A stretch of DNA of 64,000 nt from Dugong dugon (taxonomy: Eukaryota > Chordata > Mammalia > Sirenia > Dugongidae). This document shows, one piece after another, positions 1 through 11,625 of this stretch. The stretch lies in contig CM057469.1 in assembly GCA_030035585.1 (NCBI GenBank), positions 120,382,650 through 120,446,649 on the forward strand, written 5' to 3'. Both the position numbers and the translations under genes were made by a program. Position 1 is the first letter of the stretch; each line of letters opens with the position of its first letter. Under the pieces are notes generated by a model. The model did not search any database. It was not told where the DNA came from and was given only the letters and a program-made list of their open reading frames with translations.

Positions 1-1919
1 CTGTGCTGGAAGCAAAGACTGAATGGAGAACAGTCTTTTCTCAGGCCAGAGTTGGAGGAGCCGTGTTAGTGGCTAAGGAAAGAGTGCAGTATCCAATACC
101 CCGTCAGCCTCACCTTGGTTATTACTGGCACCGGGAACCACGAGAGGACATGCCAAGGAGGCAGAGCAAAAAGCATCTTCAAGATATTTGCTAAGATTAT
201 GTTTAAGACACAGCTAATGTGGAGCCTACTTTCCATCAATAAACATGGGGCCTCATGCCATCCAAGTACTGGTTATAGGAGGAGGCTAAACATTTGAAAC
301 CATATCCTATCAATGGTAAATACTTAGATTTGTTCTAAACACACTGTCTTCTCACTTCAGCTGCATCTGCCTAACACACTTTGTTTTCTTTCTGATTAAC
401 TAAGTATAGGAAACACTAAAATATACCTTTAAAAAAAAATGTTTAAACAGACTCTATGACAAAACTTTCCAGAACTCTTATACACAAACAGGAACTGTAA
501 ATTTTAAAGAAGGGAATATGGCACAGAGAGTTGCACTTTCTTATCTGAACAAAGAAACTATTTACAAAGCTTATGTTTTCCTGGAACATATTTTATACAA
601 TGCAAACAATTTAGGAGGTTTTTTTGTTTTGTATAATAGGTGGAACTTAATGGCTTCTTATTTCAGCTTCTATCGTCAACATTAACTATAGCATTGTAAG
701 ATTTCAGAAAATGATTTCCCTTACCAATACATCAGGGCTCTCATTGTGTACCTATAACAGTACTGTCAGATTTAAACCAGAAATCATGTACAGAATTAAT
801 TTGTATGTATTTTCTATATCAAATTTAACAAAGTTAAAAAGTTTCTATGATTCAGCATGAATCAGTCTTTTTTGTGGAAATATTAAGGTTTTCCTTACTG
901 CTGAGTGGTATTCTCCAATTCTCACTACAATGTTTGCAGCCCTATCCATATTGATGGGAAAGCATCAAAGTTTAATAACCCGAGAGTCACAATTCAATCC
1001 CGTTCAATAAAACCAGGAAGGAATTAGCTATGACAACAAAACCATAAATGTGAGATTAATTCACTTTAACTCTAATATTTCAGACATTAAATATTTTAGG
1101 AAGTGATTTTTCTTTCAGACTGAATGTAGAAGAACTAGGTAATGAAAACTGTTTTATGAAAACGGGAACATTTATTCTTAGTCACTCACCTATTCTAGTC
1201 TTATATAGTACTGAGGCTTTATGAACTTTTCTGAAATCCTCATTACGAGTGGGAACTTCTTAATGAGTTCCAGCTTAGCAACTTGAGAACTCTGATTGTA
1301 AGAAACCTGAAGAACATTTTCTTTTTTTTTTTTTTTTTTACAAAAGGCTTTTCTCTTGAATAGCTGATAGATGGTTCTGGCAAATTAACTCATTGATTTA
1401 GAGCTGATGTTTCTGAATCGGTGTTATGAGTTTATCCAGTTAGCTACGCTGCCTCTCTGGCCACAGGCCACACTGCTAACCTTGACCTGGTATCTTGATC
1501 ACTTAAGTCTTTGGAAGCATGAGGGATTTAACCAAGAAAGGCTTGAGAACCGAGCACAAGCCATGATGTCTTTGACACACAAGCCAGAGTGCTTGTACTG
1601 CTGACTGTGAAGAAAGAATATCCTTTCCTATAGGAAGAGTAGCATATTTTAAAGCTAAATCAGGGCACTGATGATTTAGAAAGCTGCACAGTATATAATT
1701 TCTTGTCCAAAATATAAGTATCAATCAAGTTTTAGTACAGGGTAACCCATAAAAAATTAGAAATCTTAGAGTCAAAAAGGAATCTAAAAAGAAAGAACTA
1801 TTGCTGAGAAATTAGAGAAACTAGGACAAATCTAGCTTTTCCAGGACAGTATCATGGAGAAAGTTTTGGTATTAATTTTCTGTGTTTAAAAAAAGAACTT
1901 GTTTCCCCATACATGTACA
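1..1919. other. Unannotated non-coding stretch
   Basis: No recognised gene or repeat family. Reading frames are under about 75 codons, overlap on both strands and resemble nothing I know. The sequence is A+T-rich with short homopolymers, including a T run near 1322-1339. Confidence 0.5.
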
Positions 1920-1927
1920 CCAAAAAA

Positions 1928-2094
1928 AAATGCCATTGAGTCTATTCCAACTCATAGTGACCCTAAAGGATAGAGTTTCCGAGGCTGTAAAGCTTTATGG
2001 AAGCAGACTGCTACATATTTCTTCCACGTAGTGACTAGTGGATTTGAACTGGCAACCTTTCAGTTAGCATAATCTTATTAACAACTACATTATG
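1928..2094 (-). mobile_element. AfroSINE, long subtype
   Basis: Reverse complement of a tRNA-headed SINE. The tail-side block with gagtctattccaactcata and accctaaagga is followed by the extra segment aagctttatggaagcagac that marks the longer subtype, then a tRNA-like head containing a B-box relative (gatttgaactggcaacc). The A-box end is eroded. This SINE class is restricted to afrotherian mammals; the family assignment is from recalled consensus. Confidence 0.85.
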
Positions 2095-2573
2095 TTCTTT
2101 AAAATCAAACAGAGTTTTCTTTAAACAAAATTTGAAATGTAAAGTAAAACACTGACAAAATGAAACACAAAACGTATTTCTTTTAAGTAAACATAGTGCT
2201 TTTCATGACAATTTGCCAACAAATTACATTTCACAGCATGGAAAGATGAAGAGCCTCACGGTGAGAAGTCTCCTTAGCCACCCTCACCTCTATGTTTTCC
2301 TTCGCTATTGGAAAAAACAAATGTTTAGTTTCTTTTATTAGTCGCACTTCTCTGCTCTTTGGAACTTCCCTTAATTCCAGTATTCTCTTTGCTTTCTTTA
2401 GGTGAAGGCCAGTGTTTGCCTAGAAGATACTTTTAGTGAGAAGGGGAAGGCATAACCCAATTCTAATGTCCTCACCTTCCCAGCTGCACCATCAAAACTG
2501 CCAGAATCAGTGAGAGATTCAGCCAAGTGTTCGAGGTTCCAAAATGAGTGTGCAACACTCTTTTACGTCTGAA
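2095..2573. other. Unannotated non-coding stretch
   Basis: A+T-rich sequence with no recognised gene or repeat. Confidence 0.45.
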
Positions 2574-2805
2574 AGTTCAGCACTGTATCAGACACTATTC
2601 TGTTGTGATCCATAGGGTTTTCACTGGTTATTATTTGAAAGAAAATCCCTAGTCCTTTCTTCCTAGTCTGTTTTAGTCTGGAGGCTCCACTGAAACCTGT
2701 CCACCATGGGTGACCCTTCTTGTATTTGAAATAATGATGGTATAGCATACAGTATCATAGCAACATGCAAGCACCCACAGTATGACAAACTGACAGATGG
2801 GTAGT
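2574..2805 (-). mobile_element. RTE LINE, 5' fragment
   Basis: The reverse complement matches the 5' part of the two longer RTE copies in this window (from 8096 and 18019), including the segment around ctgtcagtttg, the 'accatgggtgacc' block and the text before the point reading tgtctgatacagt. It carries only the 5' end and lacks the 3' tail, so it is an internally cut piece rather than a simple 5'-truncated insertion. Confidence 0.8.
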
Positions 2806-3179
2806 GGAAGTGCATGATAGATAAAGTAATTAATAAATAATAAAACTGTACCACAAACATTGTTATCCAAATATACATAAATTTTTTTTCTACCTCATAA
2901 TATCCACCAAAGTCTTTTTTATATAGATAAAAATATAAATGTGAATAACACAATCCTATTTCTTTAGAATAAAATACAGAACATATGAGTGGTTTTCTTT
3001 TAAAAAAAACAACAAATAATACCTTTACATAACTAAGTTTTTAAATAATTTTACAAAAAAAAATTAGCAAAATGAAAATCTTAGATACTGGCTAGAAAAA
3101 GATAATTGAAAAATTTTAAAATAGCAAATAATCAATGTTCAAAATCATATATATATAGACATAGGCTATAAAGACATAC
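2806..3179. other. Unannotated A+T-rich stretch
   Basis: Very A+T-rich, with TA runs near 3149-3210. No recognised feature. Confidence 0.4.
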
Positions 3180-3350
3180 ACACATAGTATATATGAGTGC
3201 GTATATACATTCATATGTCCTTATTAATAGGTAAGAAAAAAGTTGGTTAGGAAATGGATGAAGTAAATGAATAGGAAATTTTCATGAAAGGAAGTGTGGG
3301 CCAATAAAATAAGAAAATATTTCAATAATATTTCAATAACAGCAATCAAT

Positions 3351-3577
3351 TATTGTTGTCATTGTTAGGTGCCGTGGAGTCAATTCCAACTCATAGCGAC
3401 CCTATATACTACAGAATGAAACAATGCCCGGTCCTGTGCCATCCTCACAATCCTTGTTATGCTTGAGCCCATCACTGCAGTCACTTTGTCAGTCCTTCTC
3501 ATTGAGGGTACTCCTCTTTTTCACTAACGCTCTACTTTACCAAGCATGATGTCCTTCTCCAGGGACTGCTCCCTCCT
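3351..3577 (-). mobile_element. RTE LINE 3' end, 5'-truncated insertion
   Basis: Reverse complement of the last ~230 bp of the RTE, with the attgttgtcattgttaggtg tail on its left. It is flanked by an exact 10-bp target-site duplication, agcaatcaat, at 3341-3350 and 3578-3587. It is inserted in an older L1M. Confidence 0.92.
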
Positions 3578-3993
3578 AGCAATCAATAGTATTTCAATAA
3601 TAATTATCATAGAAATACAAATCAAAACAGATGAGCTACCATTTCATTGGAGAAAACGTAAAATACTTAGAATATAAATTGTTGACAAGCTTATAGAGGT
3701 ATAACAACTCTCATGATTTCCTGTCAATATATCAATTACTAAAGCAGCTTTCAAGAAAGACCAATATCTTATTGACGATCACTTAAATAGCAATATATTA
3801 AAGATAAAAATGCACATATACTGCCACCCATCAATTCCTTCCTGAAATATATACTCTTTAGTAACTATTTATCATGTACCCAAGAAGATGTTCATAAGCT
3901 TTTTTATTATAGCAATGTGTACATAAAATATTTGGAAAAATCTTAAGTATTAAAAAAACAGATGATTGCATAAATAAGTTTTAAAATAGTCAT

Positions 3994-4468
3994 TGTCATG
4001 ATTGAATTGTGTCCCCAAAACTATCTGTCCCCTTGGCTAAGCCATGAATCCCTGTTGTGTGATTATCTGGCATTTTGTCATCTGTTGTAATTTCCCTAGG
4101 TGTTGTAAATACCATCTCTATGATGTTGATGAGATGAAATTAGATTGTGTCTTAAGAGCATCTCTTCTGAGATATAAAAGAGAGAAGTGAGCAGAGAAAC
4201 GGGGGGAACTCACACCACCAAGAAAGAAGCACCAGGAAGATAGCATGTCCTTTGGACCTGGGGTTCCTGCACTGAAAATCTCCTGAACCAGGACAAGATT
4301 ATTGACAAGGACCTTCCTCCAGAGCCCACAGAGCGAGAAAGCCTTCCTCTGGAGCTGGCACCCTGAATTTGGACTTTTACCCTCTAGACTGTGAGAGAAT
4401 AAATTTCTTTTTGTTAAAGCCATCCATTTGTGGTATTTCTGTTATAGCAGCACTAGATAACTATGACA
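3994..4468 (+). mobile_element. Solo LTR, MaLR/ERV-L-like
   Basis: A 475-bp unit begins tgtcatgattgaattgtg and ends gataactatgaca, so it has the TG...CA termini of an LTR. It is flanked by an exact 5-bp duplication, gtcat (3989-3993 and 4469-4473), the size expected for the ERV-L/MaLR class. A sister copy lies at 35682-36159. No internal retroviral sequence is present, so it is a recombined solo LTR. Confidence 0.92.
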
Positions 4469-4915
4469 GTCATAAATATACCAATGCAAAAGAATAATAT
4501 AAGATACAATTATAAAAACAAATTTAACAATTTTGAGTTAAAAAGCACATTGTAGAACCATACATACAGTAGAAGACCATTTAGGTTACATTTCACAGGA
4601 CATTTTTAGGGCATTGATATAGTTCTGCATGATATTATAGTGGTGGACACATGGCACTACTCATTTGTCAAAATCCATAGAATTATACAACACAAAGAGT
4701 GAATCCTAATGTAAAATACTGACTTTAGTTAATAATAATGTATCTATATTGGTTCAGTTGTACAAGCGTACAACAAGAATGCAAGATGTTAATAACAGGA
4801 GAAAATTTGCAGGAGGAGAGAGGGTAGGTGGCAACTCTCTGTACTTCCTGCACAATTTTTCTGTAAACCTAAGACTGCTCTAAAAAATAAAGTCTATTAA
4901 AGAAAAAAAAATATT

Positions 4916-5973
4916 AAAACCATATTCTTGCATGGCTTTTAGAATCTTGCAAGTATATGAGAGTGGTGAACCTTGAGATTAGAGAAAAGGGATTAAAACC
5001 AAAAGAAATACATTTTGGATCCTACTGTATGTATATATTTTTCTCCTTGAGATTAAAATCTGATTAAGGTAGGGAATGATCAATATGTGAAAGCTGAATA
5101 AATGAAGGTACAAAAATATAAAGTATGCAGTTACTTTGATCATATAGCTGTGTCTTATCCCTAATATCTAACTTTCACTGCTTGGGAATAGTTGGAGTCT
5201 AAGTTCATTTCACTGACACTGAGCATTTGAGGATTAGAAGCAGTGCTTTGAATCTCCAAGCTATTACTCCCTCTTTCCACTGCAGCAAATGGGAAATTAC
5301 GGGTATGTAAGAAGGGGATAATTGCATTTGTGATCTCTGATTACCAGTGTAAGGGCTGGAGATGCTCCTTCGGTGAGGCCATATCTATAATGAAATCACT
5401 AACTGAATCTTCTACATACACTTCTCTGCCTCAAGTATAAAATGACTATTAAGTGGCCTCTAACAGTACTTACACAGTCAGAAAAACAAACAAACAAACA
5501 AATATGGCAGATTAATATTTTAAACAATTTGAATACAATTGTTCTATGTTGGATAAAAAGGAAAAAAAAATCTCGTCTCCTCTTCCAAAGCCCTTTATTT
5601 ACTTAGTACTCATTACTGTAATTTCTTTTCAAGTTTGCTTTTTGTTTCAGGACTTCCAACAATTCGCTCCTCAAGCAGTCATACTTGCAACACATATCTC
5701 TCAAAAGCAGAAAACAAGATTAAAAAAAAAAAAAGGATCAGGTGGTTTATTTGGGACATGATTTCAGAAAGGATGAATGAAGATCAGGGAGAGTGTGACA
5801 GGAAAGGAAAAATACACTACAAAGATTAAGGTCCTGCTTAGCAGGGTAGTGTTGTGGGTGACTGGAACTTAATCCTTTTGGAGACCTCTGAGGAACCGCG
5901 TAAACGTATCTATCTCAGCCAAACAAGCGACGCTAAAGCAGTATAGTTTTCAGGACTCCTATGCCTCTTTGAA
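4916..5973. other. Unannotated non-coding stretch
   Basis: No recognised gene or repeat. It holds a short CAAA run near 5485-5502 and an A run near 5720. Confidence 0.45.
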
Positions 5974-6172
5974 GAAGCCTTGATGTCACAATGGTTAAGC
6001 GCTCAGCTGGTGTCTGAGAAGTCGGCTGTTCAAACCCACCCAGAGGCTCCGCAGGAGAAATGACCTGGCGACCTGCCCCTGTAAAAGTTAGAGCCTAGCA
6101 AACCCTACGGGGCAGTTCTACTCTCTCCTCTAGGGTCACTAGGAGTCAGAATCCAGTAGCAGAGCACAACAA
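5974..6172 (+). mobile_element. AfroSINE, long subtype
   Basis: Sense-orientation SINE. The tRNA-like head has an A-box-like stretch (cacaatggttaagcgctc) and a B-box-like stretch (gctgttcaaaccc). The long-subtype insert follows (gcaggagaaatgacctggcg), then the body caaaccctacggggcagtt and the RTE-like 3' end agggtcactaggagtcagaa. Confidence 0.88.
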
Positions 6173-6739
6173 CCTCCTGGGTTGCCCCTAGCAACATGAG
6201 CACTTGCGGTACGAAACTGTCAGCAGGCAAAGCAGCTAACATCAGCTGCGGTTGAACTCAGAGGTGTGCTGAGAGAACATGCGGCGGGACATCAGCTGCA
6301 TCTGCTACAACCAGCCTCCTAACCTTCCTCATGCCTCTCATTTTACTTTCCTGTTTTTCAGATTTACCCAATTTCCAGATTTTCAACTTTATTTTCCTCT
6401 CTTCCATTTCTTTGCAGTCAGATTTCCTGATAGCAGAATAAGAGAACAGACACAAATTCAAAGAGTAGATTTTTCTCTGCAGTATGTCTTCTTCAGCTCC
6501 AGCTTCTGCCTTAGGTTTTTGGTCTAGAGACTCCTCACTAAGTCAAACGAGATACAAATAATAGGTAGGACATAAAAGATCAGGTACAGAGAACTGCAAA
6601 ATTCTTAGCACTCACACAGGATCACAACCAGGGGGTTTGTCGATGCAGAAGATTTAGTTAAACACCCACCATACACTGTAAATTCACAATCCTTACTTTG
6701 ATTTAAAAGGCACTGCTTTACTTGCTTCATAGATGCCTC
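6173..6739. other. Unannotated stretch
   Basis: No recognised feature. An 82-codon frame at 6279-6527 is opposed by a 67-codon frame on the other strand and is pyrimidine-rich. I do not call it a gene. Confidence 0.4.
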
Positions 6740-6975
6740 TCAGACCCTCTTCCTACTACTCTGTCTCCCTTGCTTACTGGACTCAAAACCAACCACCTTC
6801 CTTGTTTCTCAAGCATGTCAAAAATGCCTCTGCCTCTGTACTGGCCCTTTCCCTGTACCTGGAGCTCTCTTCCCTAAGAACGTTGTAAGACTCCTTCCGG
6901 TTTGTGCATACCATTCAAGACTCTGCTCAAAAATAGTACTTCTTCGGTGAAGTCTTCCTTGATTCTATCAGAAAA
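6740..6975 (-). mobile_element. L2 LINE 3' remnant
   Basis: The plus strand reads like the reverse complement of the L2 3' end: a block resembling 'catgtcaaaaatgcctctgc', then 'ctgtacctggagctctcttc', then 'actctgctcaaaaatag...cttcggtgaagtcttccttg'. L2 is an ancient family shared by mammals. Divergence is high. Confidence 0.7.
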
Positions 6976-7299
6976 CGAAAGCACCTCCAGAAACAATAGC
7001 ATCTTCATTACACTAGATTATTTTTCTTCATAGATAGCTGTGTGATCTGTCTGATCTATTTGCACTGCACATGCAGACAGGCTGTGCCTCAAACTTCCAG
7101 ACAGTTGTAAGACTGCTAGGAATGAGGCACATACACCCACTGGCATCAACCATTCCATGAGTGTCACTTTCAACTGTGATAGAGCCAGACACATGAGACA
7201 CAGTGTGGGCAAAGTGAAAGTCATTACTATTTTTTTATAGAAAGCAAACAGTAAACAATGACAATATAATCTCAAAGGGAAAATGCTTACCTTTCCCCA

Positions 7300-8086
7300 A
7301 ATTACTCATGTCCTTTCTTATGTCCATTCTTATGGCCCTGGAGTGGTACACCATGCTTCAGGCCAGATGCTGTCTTCATGTCACTGCTGCTTCTGGCTAT
7401 CACCATATTGCTGGGGGGTGGGGCAGTGGTTGGGGAGAGGCTAAATATCTCCTAAGGCTTCTGCTCTGCCTCTGGCCTTTGCTCGGCCTTGCCTTACCTC
7501 AGGAAGACTCCTGCACAAGATCGCCTGAGCCTCTGGCACGGGGCCCTTCTAGCCCTCTGCTACTGCCACACTACCCAGGTCCATGTGGTTCTGTCTCTTG
7601 CCACCACTCTACTCAGTCCAAGCTGCCTGAGGGCCTGTGTGGCTCCCATCACGCTGCTGAGGAGTGGGGTTGGGGTTAAGCATGTTACATGGGACACAAT
7701 CAGAACGCTGTCCTGCGTGGGAAAGTGTTACAGATCTTCAACAGCAGGAAAACTTACTGTACGTGGGCACTCCACATGGAGAGGTGTCCAGCTCTCTCCC
7801 CATATGCTGGCAAGCCCACAACAACTCTCTCTCTCTCTGTGGGCTGACGAGCCCACCGTCTTTTTGTCTCTAGTGTTACTGATTTGTCTTCTGGGTCTAG
7901 GAGGTTCTCAGCACAGAGACTGCAAATCCAGGATGTGGTTTGCTCCAGACACTTCTTGATGGTAGTGAGTTCCTCCTGACCTGTGTGGGATTAACCCTTA
8001 TAAAGCTCAGCAGGATGGCAAAACTGACTAATCCCCTAGCTTGACCACAAGGGTGTCAATCCTGTTGTTTGGATTGTCAAGTCTCT
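7300..8086. other. Unidentified GC-richer block, left part
   Basis: This block has visibly more G+C than its neighbours, plus a CT microsatellite near 7829-7841. It holds overlapping frames of 123 and 156 codons with no recognisable domain. The RTE at 8096 was inserted into it, and the sequence resumes at 11277. CCAAT-like motifs in the right part and a TATA-like motif (gccatataaaag near 11424) would fit a degraded LTR, but I do not recognise a family and cannot define ends. Confidence 0.3.
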
Positions 8087-8095
8087 ATTTACATA

Positions 8096-11000
8096 GTACA
8101 CCATTTGTCTGTCAGTTTGTGGTACTGTGGTGGCTTGGGTGTTGCTGTGAAGCTATGCCATGGGATTTAAAATACCAGCAGGGTTACCCATGCTGGACAG
8201 GTTTCAGTGGAGCTTCTAGACTAACAGAAACTAGGAAGAGTGACCTGGAGGTCTGCTTCTGAAATAACTGGCCAGTGAAAACCCTTATGAATAGCAGTGG
8301 AATAGTGTCTGATACAGTATCAGAAGATGAGCCCCTCAGGTTGGAAGACACTCAAAATATGACTAGGGAAGAGCTGCCTCCTCAAAATAGAGTGGATCTT
8401 AACGAGATGGAAGGAGTAAAGCTTTTGGGACCTTCTTTTGCTGATGAAACATCTGCAAACATCTATTAATAATTGGAACATGGGAAGTACAAAGTATGAA
8501 TCTAGGAAAACTGGAAGTTGTCAAAAATGAAATGAAACGCATATACATCGATATCCTAGGCATTAGTGAGCTGAAATGGACCAGGATTAGTCATTTTGAA
8601 TCAGACAATCATATGATCTACTATGCGAGGAATGAAAAATTGAAAAAGAACGATGTTTCCTTCATCATCAAAAGAACATTTCAAGACCTATAGTGAAGTA
8701 CAATGCTGTCAATGATAGGATAATATCCATACCCATACAAGGAAGACCAGCTAATACAACTATTATTTAAATTTATGCACCGACCACTAAGGCCAAAGAT
8801 GAAGAAATAGAAGATTTTTACTAACTTCTACAGTCTGAAATTGATCAAACATGCAATCAATACGCATTCATAATTACTGGTTACTGAAATGTGAAAGTTG
8901 GAAAAAAAGAAGGATCAGTAGTTGGAAAACATGGCCTTGTTAATAGAGATATTACCTGAGATCCTATGATAGAATTTTGCAAGACCAACGACTTCTTCAT
9001 TGCAAATATCTTTTTTCAACTACATAAACGGCGACTATATAGTGGGTCTCACCAGATGGAATACACAGGAATCAAACTGAATACGTTTGTGGAAAGAGAT
9101 GATGGAGTAGCTCAGTATCAACAGTCAGAACAAGGCCAGGGGTTGACTGCTGAACAGACCATCGACTGCTACTATGGAAGGTCAAGTTGAAGCTGAAGAA
9201 AATTAGAACAACTTCTACGTGAGCCAAAGTATGACCTTAAGTATATTGCACCTGAATTTAGAGACCATCTCAAGAATGGATTTGACGTGTTGAACACTAA
9301 TGACTGAAGACCAGATGAGTAGTGGCATGACATGAAGGACATCATATATGAAGAAAGCAAGAGGTCATTAAAGACAGGAAAGAAAGAGAAGACCAAAATG
9401 GATGTCAGAACAGACTATGAAACTTGCTCTTGAACATTGGGTAGCTAAAGTGAATGGAAGAAATGATGAGGTAAAACTGTTGAACAGAAGATTTCAAAGG
9501 GAGACTGAAGAAGACAAAGTAAAGTATCATAATGACATGTGCAAAGACCTGGAGTTAGAATACTAAAAGGGAAGAACATCCTTGACTTTTCTCAAGCTGA
9601 AAGAACTGAAGAAAACTTTCAAGCCTCGAATTGCAATATTGAAGGATTCTACAGGGAAAATATTGAACAACACAGGAAGCATCAAAAGAAGATGGGAGGA
9701 ATACACAGAGTCACTGTATCAAAAAGAATTGACCAACATTCAGCCATTTCAGGAGGCAGCTATGAACAAGAAATGATGGTTCTGAAGGAAGAAGTCCAAG
9801 CTGCACTGTAAGTATTGGTGAAAAAACAAGCTCCAGGAATTGATGGAATACCAACTGAGATGTTTCAAACAATGAATACAGTGCTGGACGCGCTCACTTG
9901 TCTACGCCAAGAAATTTGGAACACAGCTACCTGTCTAACCCACTGGAAGAGATTTATATTTACACTCATTCCAAAGAAAGGTGATCCAACAGAATGCAGA
10001 AATTATTGAACAATATCATTAATATCACACACAAGTAAAATTTTGCTGAACATCATTCAAAAGTGGTTGCAGCAGTGCATTGACAGGGAACTGTCAGAAA
10101 TTTAAGCCAGATTCAGAAGAGGACTTGGAATGAGAATATTCTGCTGGTGTCAGATGGATCATGGCTGAAAGCAGAGAATACCAGAAAGATGTTTACCTTT
10201 GTTTTATGGACTGTGCAAAGGCATTCAACTCTATGGACCATAACAAATTATTGGTAATATTGCAAAGAATGGGAATTCCCAAACAGTTAAGTGTGTCCAT
10301 GCAGAACCTGTACATACATAGATCAACAGGCAGTTGTTCGAACTGAACAAGGGGATGCTGCATGGTTTAAAGTTAGGAAAGATATGTGTCAATGTTGTGT
10401 ATTTTCACTATACTTATTCAATCTGTATAATGAACAAATAATCTGAGAAGCTAGACTATATGAAGAAGAACTGGACATTGGGTTTGGAGCAAAACTACAA
10501 TATTCAGGTGACACAACCCTGCTTGCTGAAAGTGCAGAGGACTTGAAGCACTTACTGGTGAAGAACAAAGACCACAGCCTTTAGTATGGATTGCACCTCA
10601 ATATAAGAAAACACAAATACTCACAAACGGACCAATAAGCAACATCATAATAAATGCAGAAAATATTGAAGTTGTTAAAGATTTCATTTCCCTTGCAGCT
10701 ACAATCAATACCCATGGAAGCAGCAGTCAAGAAATCAAACAATGTATTTGCATTGGTCAAATCTGCTGCAAAAGCCCTCTTTGAAGTGTTTAAGAAGCAA
10801 AGATGTCACATTGAGTACTAAGGTGTGCCTGACCCAAGCCATGGTATTTTTAATCGCTTCATATGGACAATGAATAAGGAAGACCAAAGAAGAATTAACA
10901 CCTTTGAATTATGGTGTTGGTGAAGAATATTGAATATATTGTGCGCTGCCAGAAGAACAAATAAATTTCTCTTGGAAAAACAACCAGAACGCTCCTTAGA

Positions 11001-11267
11001 ATCAAGGATGGTGAGATTTTGTGGCAAGTACTTTGGACATGTTATCAGGAGGGACCAGTCCCTGAAGAAGGACATCATACTTGATAAAGCAGAGGGTCAA
11101 TGAAGAAGAGGAAGACCCTATATGAGATGGATTGACACAGCAGCTGCCACAATGGGCTCAAGCATTACAATGATTGTAAGGACAGTGCAGGACTGGGCAG
11201 TGTTTTGTTCTGTTCTACATAGGGTCACTATGAATTGGAACCAACTCTATGGTACCCAACAACAACA
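8096..11267 (+). mobile_element. RTE LINE, near-full-length copy 1
   Basis: A 3.17-kb element whose 5' region matches the copy at 18019. An endonuclease-like region follows (gcattagtgagctgaaatgg and aattactggttactgaaatg, the latter a decayed GDWN-type motif). An RT region comes next, with ccaggaattgatggaatacc and the palm segment near 10490, and the tail is caacaacaacaat. Flanks atttacata (8087-8095) and atttgcata (11268-11276) form a likely 9-bp target-site duplication with one mismatch. The single RTE ORF is split into many short frames, and the catalytic Y-x-D-D segment reads YSGD. It cannot code for an active enzyme. Confidence 0.92.
8496..10346 (+). pseudogene. RTE ORF remnant (endonuclease and RT, broken)
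   Basis: Consecutive frames at 8496-8693, 8966-9190, 9539-9811, 9815-10009 and 10161-10346 align in order with one RTE protein: an apurinic-type endonuclease at the N terminus, a lysine/arginine-rich linker, then reverse transcriptase. The last listed frame carries a FMDCAKAFNSMDHNKL block, equivalent to the RT motif with the first catalytic aspartate (usual form F.D..KAFD). Stops and frameshifts separate the pieces. The RT domain continues to about 10900 in yet more broken frames. In life such a protein would nick target DNA and copy its own RNA and that of AfroSINEs. Confidence 0.85.
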
Positions 11268-11276
11268 ATTTGCATA

Positions 11277-11450
11277 TAAATCAGCCAATCCTCTAGCTGC
11301 AAGTGGCTCCATACTATTGGGTGGATTTTTGAGCCCCAGTTTTCGTAATAAATCAACCAATCACTTGCAAGATTATGGCACAGTCAATTATTTTACGAGA
11401 GACAAGACCATGGCTAGAAAGGCCATATAAAAGCTAGTCATTGTACCATA
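11277..11450. other. Unidentified block, right part (after RTE insertion)
   Basis: This continues the block at 7300-8086. It contains repeated CCAAT-containing stretches (cagccaatcctctagctgca and aaccaatcacttgcaaga) and a TATA-like gccatataaaag. The arrangement resembles an LTR promoter, but this is inference. Confidence 0.3.
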
Positions 11451-11519
11451 ATAGATAAGCCAAGCAAATATTTATCTTTTATTATCTATTTCCCCCAACT
11501 CGAATTTAATCTATTTCAT

Positions 11520-11625
11520 AAGAAAGACATTGGTTATTTGCTGCTATCATCCAGCACCTATTACAGTGTCTTGCACATAGTAAGCAAGACACTCAATAAA
11601 TATTTGTTGAATAAATAAACAGAGC
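11520..11625 (+). mobile_element. MIR-type SINE, 3' part
   Basis: Reads like the MIR 3' half: cagcacctattacagtgtct, then tgcacatagtaagc, then actcaataaatatttgttga. MIR is an ancient mammal-wide SINE. A weaker similar piece may lie near 11694-11760. Confidence 0.8.

Larger units (their letters stand above)
3180..4915 (+). mobile_element. Ancient L1M fragment (ORF2 3' part and 3' UTR), split by two insertions
   Basis: Decayed L1 in sense orientation. The segments at 3240-3340 and 3588-3700 resemble the L1 ORF2 C-terminal coding region, around the agaaatacaaatcaaaac motif. After the LTR insertion, 4590-4915 resembles an old L1M 3' UTR and ends with actgctctaaaaaataaag and an A-rich tail. An RTE fragment (3351-3577) and a solo LTR (3994-4468) interrupt it, so it predates both. 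Subfamily assignment is from memory. Confidence 0.7.

Noticed and set aside
5974..6060. tRNA gene from A- and B-box-like motifs
   Set aside because: The motifs are the head of an AfroSINE; acceptor pairing and an anticodon arm are not maintained. The same holds for the other SINE heads.
7308..7959. Overlapping 123- and 156-codon frames as a possible gene
   Set aside because: Two overlapping plus-strand frames in a GC-richer block with low-complexity Leu/Ser/Cys composition, no domain, no exon signals. More likely GC-driven chance frames.
8030..11298. aatcccctagct / aatcctctagct as the RTE target duplication
   Set aside because: These pairs lie away from the element ends. The better pair is atttacata/atttgcata, directly at the boundaries and consistent with copy 2's length. 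The 12-mers are probably repeats of the host block.
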